64,000 nt of DNA. Origin: Marinoscillum sp964351625. GTDB lineage: Bacteria > Bacteroidota > Bacteroidia > Cytophagales > Cyclobacteriaceae. The notes below the pieces were generated by a model. It worked only from the letters and a program-made list of their open reading frames with translations, did no database searches and was not told the origin of the DNA. The stretch lies in NCBI GenBank assembly GCA_964351625.1, contig CAYGOV010000002.1, positions 186,001-250,000 on the forward strand, given 5' to 3'. Position numbers and translations under genes: made by a program. Shown piece after piece: positions 60,812 to 64,000 of this stretch; position 1 is the stretch's first letter, and each line of letters begins with the position of its first letter.

Positions 60812-61831
60812 TTACTCATATCTATGAATGAAATTTCTTACAGCTGTCTCAAATTCATATGGCCTATCCATGTGTGGTGAATGTGCACACTCCTCTACAA
60901 AAACAATCTCTTTGTCCTGAGCATCTGTAGCCAAGAGGTCATAAGTGAAATGTGCAACGGGCGGTGGCACGGATCCATCTTCTTCTCCCCATAGTAGGAG
61001 CGTTGGGATTGAGATATTGGCTACTTCTTCGGTTGCATCATATCCATTCATCCAGGGCACTTCACTATATTGGGAAAAGTAGAACGAAAAAGTGAATGGT
61101 GAGGCAAATATCAGATCTTTGTACGGAATAGGGTTGAGTTCTTGAGTTTTTGCCCAATCATAGGAATATCCACCCAAAATACCGAGATACGTATAAGGTT
61201 GCCAGTCATTTTCTACCGGATTTGGATGCTCCTCATACCAGTCTATGATGTACTGCCAGAACTTAGGATCTTCATCGTAATACTCTGGAACTCGTTCGAG
61301 TATCCAATCCTTTTTGGCCTGTCCTTCAAATTTATCCTGAATAGATCCATCCATATCTATCCACCCTTTAAAATAGTCCTGATGATTTTTACGACCTAGA
61401 TATTTACTTGTCAATACGCCGCCCCAACTGTGTCCCATAAGGAAAAGTGATTGTGGATTGTATTTATGACGGATCAACTCAACCAATTTTTCCTGATCCT
61501 CAATGTGTTGTTCGATTGTCAGAGTCGAAGAGGCAGGATCTCCCTGTGACAATCCACTCATTCGCTGATCCCAATAAACAAAAGCATAGTCTTTCTCAAG
61601 CTCCTGAAATCCCACCGAAATGGTGAAGTCATGTCCGGTAGTTGCACCTGGGCCTCCATGCGTCACTATGATAAACGTACCTGAGTTGGTATTGCCTTTT
61701 ACCCATACAGGCATTACGGCTCCTTTGTTTTTTAGGAAAAAGTAATCACCTTTCTCTACCCATTCTGAAGAGCAGGATGATATTATCAGGGCAAGAGCTA
61801 TTGTCAAATATTTGTTCAGTATGGTCTTCAT
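60812..61831 (-). CDS. Alpha/beta-hydrolase lipoprotein, proline-iminopeptidase-like (339 aa)
   Basis: Lipobox ALIISSC (Cys20). Alpha/beta-hydrolase with oxyanion segment VTHGGPG, YWDQRMSGLS, nucleophile elbow MGHSWGG (S135), LLLWGEEDGSVPP (acid) and EECAHSPHMDRP (His near the C-terminus). The HGGPG and DQR motifs are those of prolyl iminopeptidases (S33). Start overlaps the stop of the upstream gene by 4 bases (ATGA), so they are co-translated. Confidence 0.87.
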   Translation of the reverse strand: MKTILNKYLTIALALIISSCSSEWVEKGDYFFLKNKGAVMPVWVKGNTNSGTFIIVTHGGPGATTGHDFTISVGFQELEKDYAFVYWDQRMSGLSQGDPASSTLTIEQHIEDQEKLVELIRHKYNPQSLFLMGHSWGGVLTSKYLGRKNHQDYFKGWIDMDGSIQDKFEGQAKKDWILERVPEYYDEDPKFWQYIIDWYEEHPNPVENDWQPYTYLGILGGYSYDWAKTQELNPIPYKDLIFASPFTFSFYFSQYSEVPWMNGYDATEEVANISIPTLLLWGEEDGSVPPPVAHFTYDLLATDAQDKEIVFVEECAHSPHMDRPYEFETAVRNFIHRYE

Positions 61832-62379
61832 CTTGATTTGATTGTATGTGTGAAACCAACTTGAAGTGCTATGTGCGGCTGTGCCAGATTGTTATAGGGC
61901 ATCTGCCAACTAATCTTCGGTCGCGCCCAAATAAGATTATTCTTGTCCGTTCCTTTTCCAAAATTGTATCCTGCCCCAAACGTAAGCGAAGGCAGGATGT
62001 CGGGGTTGGCCCAATTCGAGACCCGTACAATGGTACCATCATCATTTACATGCCAAACATCTTCCGGATAAAAAGAGAACATAACTCCAAGACCAAGCGC
62101 ATGCTCAATAAAAAATCCAGAATTAAAATAACGACGTGTTCCATAGAGCGCTTCAAGGAAAATGGCGTTGTGGCTTCTTGGATGGGAATAGTAACCAATA
62201 TTTGCACGAAATGGTGTGGAATACTTTTCACTTTGAAATTTTTCAATTTCAAATTCTGCAACAACTCCGGGATAAGTGCCGGTTTCTCCGAAATACCCGC
62301 CTCCTAGGTTTATTCGGGTTTGAGAGAAAGCAAGGTTGCCAATGGCATAAAGTAAGAAGATAAGACTAAGCCTTTTCAT
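61828..62379 (-). CDS. Secreted hypothetical protein, probable small outer-membrane barrel (183 aa)
   Basis: Signal peptide to residue 19 (GNLAFSQ). The mature part has strands with the pattern INLGGGYFGETGTYPGVVAE, YSHPRSHNAIFLEALYGTRR, LGLGVMFSFYPEDVW and ends in ALQVGFTHTIKSR. First gene of an operon with the lipoprotein hydrolase (4-base overlap). Possibly a porin-like or lipid-handling partner of that enzyme; inferred from position. Confidence 0.65.
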   Translation of the reverse strand: MKRLSLIFLLYAIGNLAFSQTRINLGGGYFGETGTYPGVVAEFEIEKFQSEKYSTPFRANIGYYSHPRSHNAIFLEALYGTRRYFNSGFFIEHALGLGVMFSFYPEDVWHVNDDGTIVRVSNWANPDILPSLTFGAGYNFGKGTDKNNLIWARPKISWQMPYNNLAQPHIALQVGFTHTIKSR

Positions 62380-62575
62380 AATGATTCAGTTTAAGATTTA
62401 ATTCTAATTGTTTAAATCGACCAACGTTGATGGATGATTAGTGAGTGATTGTATTATTATGTGCCACTCGCATTTTAAAACAACCACCCTTCAATAGTGG
62501 GTGAATCAGAAGGTGATATTTATTTTTAGAAGTGCTTACTTTTCAAGTTGAAACCGTATTAGTGATACAAATAAT

Positions 62576-62690
62576 CATTGGTTTTGTCTGCAGGCATCAA
62601 TCCAAGATTATTTGCTTATATGGAGCATTTATCTGATTTTTTCTTAGTGAGACCGTGCTTATCACAAATAGGAATATTGTAAAATAGAGT
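62576..62690 (+). pseudogene. Fragment of the 567-aa-protein gene
   Basis: The frame SAGINPRLFAYMEHLSDFFL matches residues about 164-184 of the protein at 21975-23678 (SAGINPRLFAYMEQFSDFFP) and the DNA runs parallel for about 75 bases, then again around GGAATATTGTAAAATA (source GGATTATTGTAAAAGTA). The surrounding frame is broken. A decayed internal piece of a second copy of the gene. Confidence 0.75.
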
Positions 62691-62763
62691 GCCTGCAGAT
62701 TTGCGAGAATACAAGTAAAGATGATCCCCAAGAAATTCCACCTGACGTTCTAGATAGGTCATT

Positions 62764-62946
62764 CTAGTTATAGATGCTATTCCTGAAATTGATGCTTTGC
62801 CAGTCGATAGATAGAAAGGCAATGTTTTTCATGCTTACGATAATGGCCCCAGCATCGGCATCTTCATCATCTAGGTTCTTTCGAAGCATAAGGTTTTCGT
62901 TGTTTAGCTTGACCTTTTGCCTTGATGCTTTGAAAAGAGTAAGCAA
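62764..62946 (-). pseudogene. Fragment of the amidase gene (60 codons, frame still open)
   Basis: Reads KVKLNNENLMLRKNLDDEDA then DAGAIIVSMKNIAFLSIDWQ and SINFRN, matching amidase residues 90-141 (KLTNGDPMLRNNIADEDA, DAGAIIIGMTNIAFLSIDWQ) with an in-frame loss of the codons for ILVKRLK. The rest of the gene is absent. The first residues (MLTLFKASRQ) come from the neighbouring Crp fragment. Confidence 0.8.
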
Positions 62947-62995
62947 TTAATCTTGATCTGATTTACTAACTCCTTCCAAATTTCCAAATATCATA
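62926..62995 (-). pseudogene. Fragment of the Crp-type regulator gene (5' end)
   Basis: 47 bases (62949-62995) are identical to 60417-60463, covering the start codon and the first 15 codons of the Crp-type gene, with a decayed continuation to about 62926. It directly adjoins the amidase fragment in the same relative order and orientation as the intact genes at 58.4-60.5 kb, so the two come from one duplicated block that then lost its middle. Confidence 0.8.
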
Positions 62996-63067
62996 GTCAA
63001 ATTAGCGTTTGCTTCTTATAGTTTCGGATTGAAAACTACTATCCATTCAATCTTTAATTTGTTTGGT

Positions 63068-63286
63068 TCATTTAGTCTTCCCTTTAAAGGTCGCAAATAT
63101 TGCCATTGCATGACCATGTCCCAATTCAAATTCTTCCTTTAGCCAATTTGTGATTTCAGTCGCTTTTGTCGCAGGGTTGAGTTGTCCTTCAGCGATAAAT
63201 CCTTTCTCCTCGGCTAGCACTTTAAAATCACTAGGAGTTTTACCTGTCTTGGTTTTGATATTGTCTATGTAGGCTTGGAATGACAT
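63068..63286 (-). CDS. DUF4287-family protein (72 aa)
   Basis: Small protein with the family pattern SFQAYIDNIKTKTGKTPSDF, then LKEEFELGHGHAMAIFATFK. Its members are often fused to or next to SRPBCC/DUF5655 genes and have no known function. It lies 12 bases after the stop of the RibD-like gene and is probably in its operon. Confidence 0.82.
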   Translation of the reverse strand: MSFQAYIDNIKTKTGKTPSDFKVLAEEKGFIAEGQLNPATKATEITNWLKEEFELGHGHAMAIFATFKGKTK

Positions 63287-63298
63287 GATTTTGTGCGA

Positions 63299-63874
63299 TT
63301 ATAGCTTGAGGAAATCTTTCTCTATATTCTCCGTTGGTTCATAGTACAGTATGATTGACCCACCTACGAAGGTTTTCGTCTTGATGAGTTTGAGCATGGT
63401 CCTTTCGGTTATATTTTCAAATAATTGCATACCACTGCCAACTACTACTGGGTAAATACAAAGTTGGAATTCATCTAACAAGTTAAGTTTCAATAGCTGT
63501 AAGATCAAACTCCGACTACCTACTACTATGTCCTTACCTGTTTGATGTTTGAGTGCATTTACTGCTTCGTCAAGTGGTTGATTTGACAATTGAGCAGTGT
63601 CCCATGTCGTATCTTTCAGTGTGTTAGAAAAGACCAGTTTTGGTACTTTGTCCATTGATATAGCAAAGTCGTCCATTGATTTATCACCTGAAGGATTTTC
63701 TACCAACGTTTGCCAAAACCGCATGAGTTGATAGGTAATCCGCCCATAAAGAATGGTGCCGGCGTTACCTAAGAGATCAGCGTAATGTTGATGTATCTCT
63801 TCATCCGGAACGCCTGCTGTATGGTCAAAAACTCCATCCAGTGTCATATTGATTGCGGCAATTACTTTTCTCAT
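63299..63874 (-). CDS. Dihydrofolate-reductase/RibD C-terminal-domain-like protein (191 aa)
   Basis: DHFR-like fold related to the reductase domain of RibD: MRKVIAAINMTLDGVFDHTA (first strand and substrate loop), NAGTILYGRITYQLMRFW (nucleotide-binding GR motif), DIVVGSRSLILQLLKLNLLD and LCIYPVVVGSGMQLFEN. Members are probably NADPH-dependent reductases of unknown substrate, used as household proteins in many bacteria. Upstream of the DUF4287 gene with 12 bases between. Confidence 0.87.
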   Translation of the reverse strand: MRKVIAAINMTLDGVFDHTAGVPDEEIHQHYADLLGNAGTILYGRITYQLMRFWQTLVENPSGDKSMDDFAISMDKVPKLVFSNTLKDTTWDTAQLSNQPLDEAVNALKHQTGKDIVVGSRSLILQLLKLNLLDEFQLCIYPVVVGSGMQLFENITERTMLKLIKTKTFVGGSIILYYEPTENIEKDFLKL

Positions 63875-63904
63875 GTTTGATATTCAGTATTGATTTTTCT
63901 TTAC

Positions 63905-64000
63905 TCAGTCATTTAGTGAATCAACGCCTTGTTCTCTAAGTTTTGCTAATCCATCTTTCATTGCCTTCACCTGCTCGGATGGATGACTTTGCCAGCTCTT
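63905..64000 (-). CDS. Partial gene cut by the window edge (last 31 residues)
   Basis: An open frame enters from the right edge and ends at TGA 63905-63907: KSWQSHPSEQVKAMKDGLAK then LREQGVDSLND. The amphipathic helical end looks like the C-terminus of a small soluble domain such as SRPBCC, but too little is visible to name it. Same direction as the RibD-like gene, 30 bases upstream of its start, so probably one operon. Confidence 0.5.
   Translation of the reverse strand, partial: KSWQSHPSEQVKAMKDGLAKLREQGVDSLND

Noticed and set aside
61846..62307. 153-codon + strand frame opposite the small barrel gene
   Set aside because: Antisense shadow; the opposite frame has signal peptide, barrel pattern and operon overlap.

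Overview
The window looks like chromosomal DNA of a marine-type Bacteroidota, most likely order Cytophagales (a Reichenbachiella/Ekhidna-like lineage). This is inferred from family content, not from a marker gene. The signs are: C-terminal type IX secretion (T9SS) sorting domains, many short-signal lipoproteins, paired FtsX/MacB-type permeases with a PadR regulator, DUF2911, DUF6122 and DUF418 families, HU-like 128-aa DNA-binding proteins, Bacteroidota promoter motifs (TTTG-N21-TAnnTTTG) and low G+C. No rRNA or tRNA gene was seen.

Layout. 0-8 kb: two cold-shock proteins, a collagen-like lipoprotein, a 2OG-Fe(II) oxygenase, a serine-hydrolase lipoprotein, a broken histidine-kinase/response-regulator pair, a stress pair (Dps and CsbD) and a MATE exporter. 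8-15 kb: a GH16 glucanase lipoprotein, a CotH lipoprotein and a 1363-aa hybrid kinase with seven PAS domains. 15-24 kb: a DUF418 relic, a one-chain fusion of a membrane AraC-type regulator to an FtsX-type permease, a VWA lipoprotein, a TlpA-like thioredoxin and a 567-aa cysteine-containing protein of unknown function, with decayed duplicate tails of the permease and the thioredoxin between them. 24-33 kb: small membrane and secreted proteins, HU paralog 1, a giant CotH/lamin-tail/beta-helix T9SS protein, a serine hydrolase and a PD-(D/E)XK-like protein. 33-40 kb: a TPR lipoprotein, an ECF sigma operon, a T9SS serine hydrolase, and a DUF2911/amidohydrolase pair.

40-61 kb is the most unusual part. 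A REP-associated tyrosine transposase (RAYT, HUH family) is followed by two tandem 303-bp copies of its own 3' end, each bounded by a perfect palindrome GGTTCGTGTCCTCACGAACC. Degenerate relatives of this palindrome are scattered from about 40.5 to 60.7 kb, supplying start or stop codons to neighbouring reading frames. The same stretch carries HU paralog 2, a PadR-permease operon whose permease is split by a one-base deletion, an AsmA/DUF748-like gene with two in-frame stops, an S41 peptidase, a membrane AraC regulator, hydrolases, an amidase and a Crp-type regulator.

61-64 kb: a two-gene operon, then a 0.4-kb mosaic of decayed fragments of three genes found elsewhere in the window (the 567-aa protein, the amidase and the Crp gene), then DUF4287, a RibD/DHFR-like protein and a gene cut by the window edge.

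Three threads run through the window: secreted or outer-membrane enzymes and lipoproteins, cell-envelope sensing coupled to FtsX-type permeases, and repeated local duplication followed by decay. The best candidates for something not well described are the RAYT with its tandem 3'-domain copies, the AraC-permease fusion, and a 145-bp leader with two palindromic sites at identical positions upstream of both HU-like genes.
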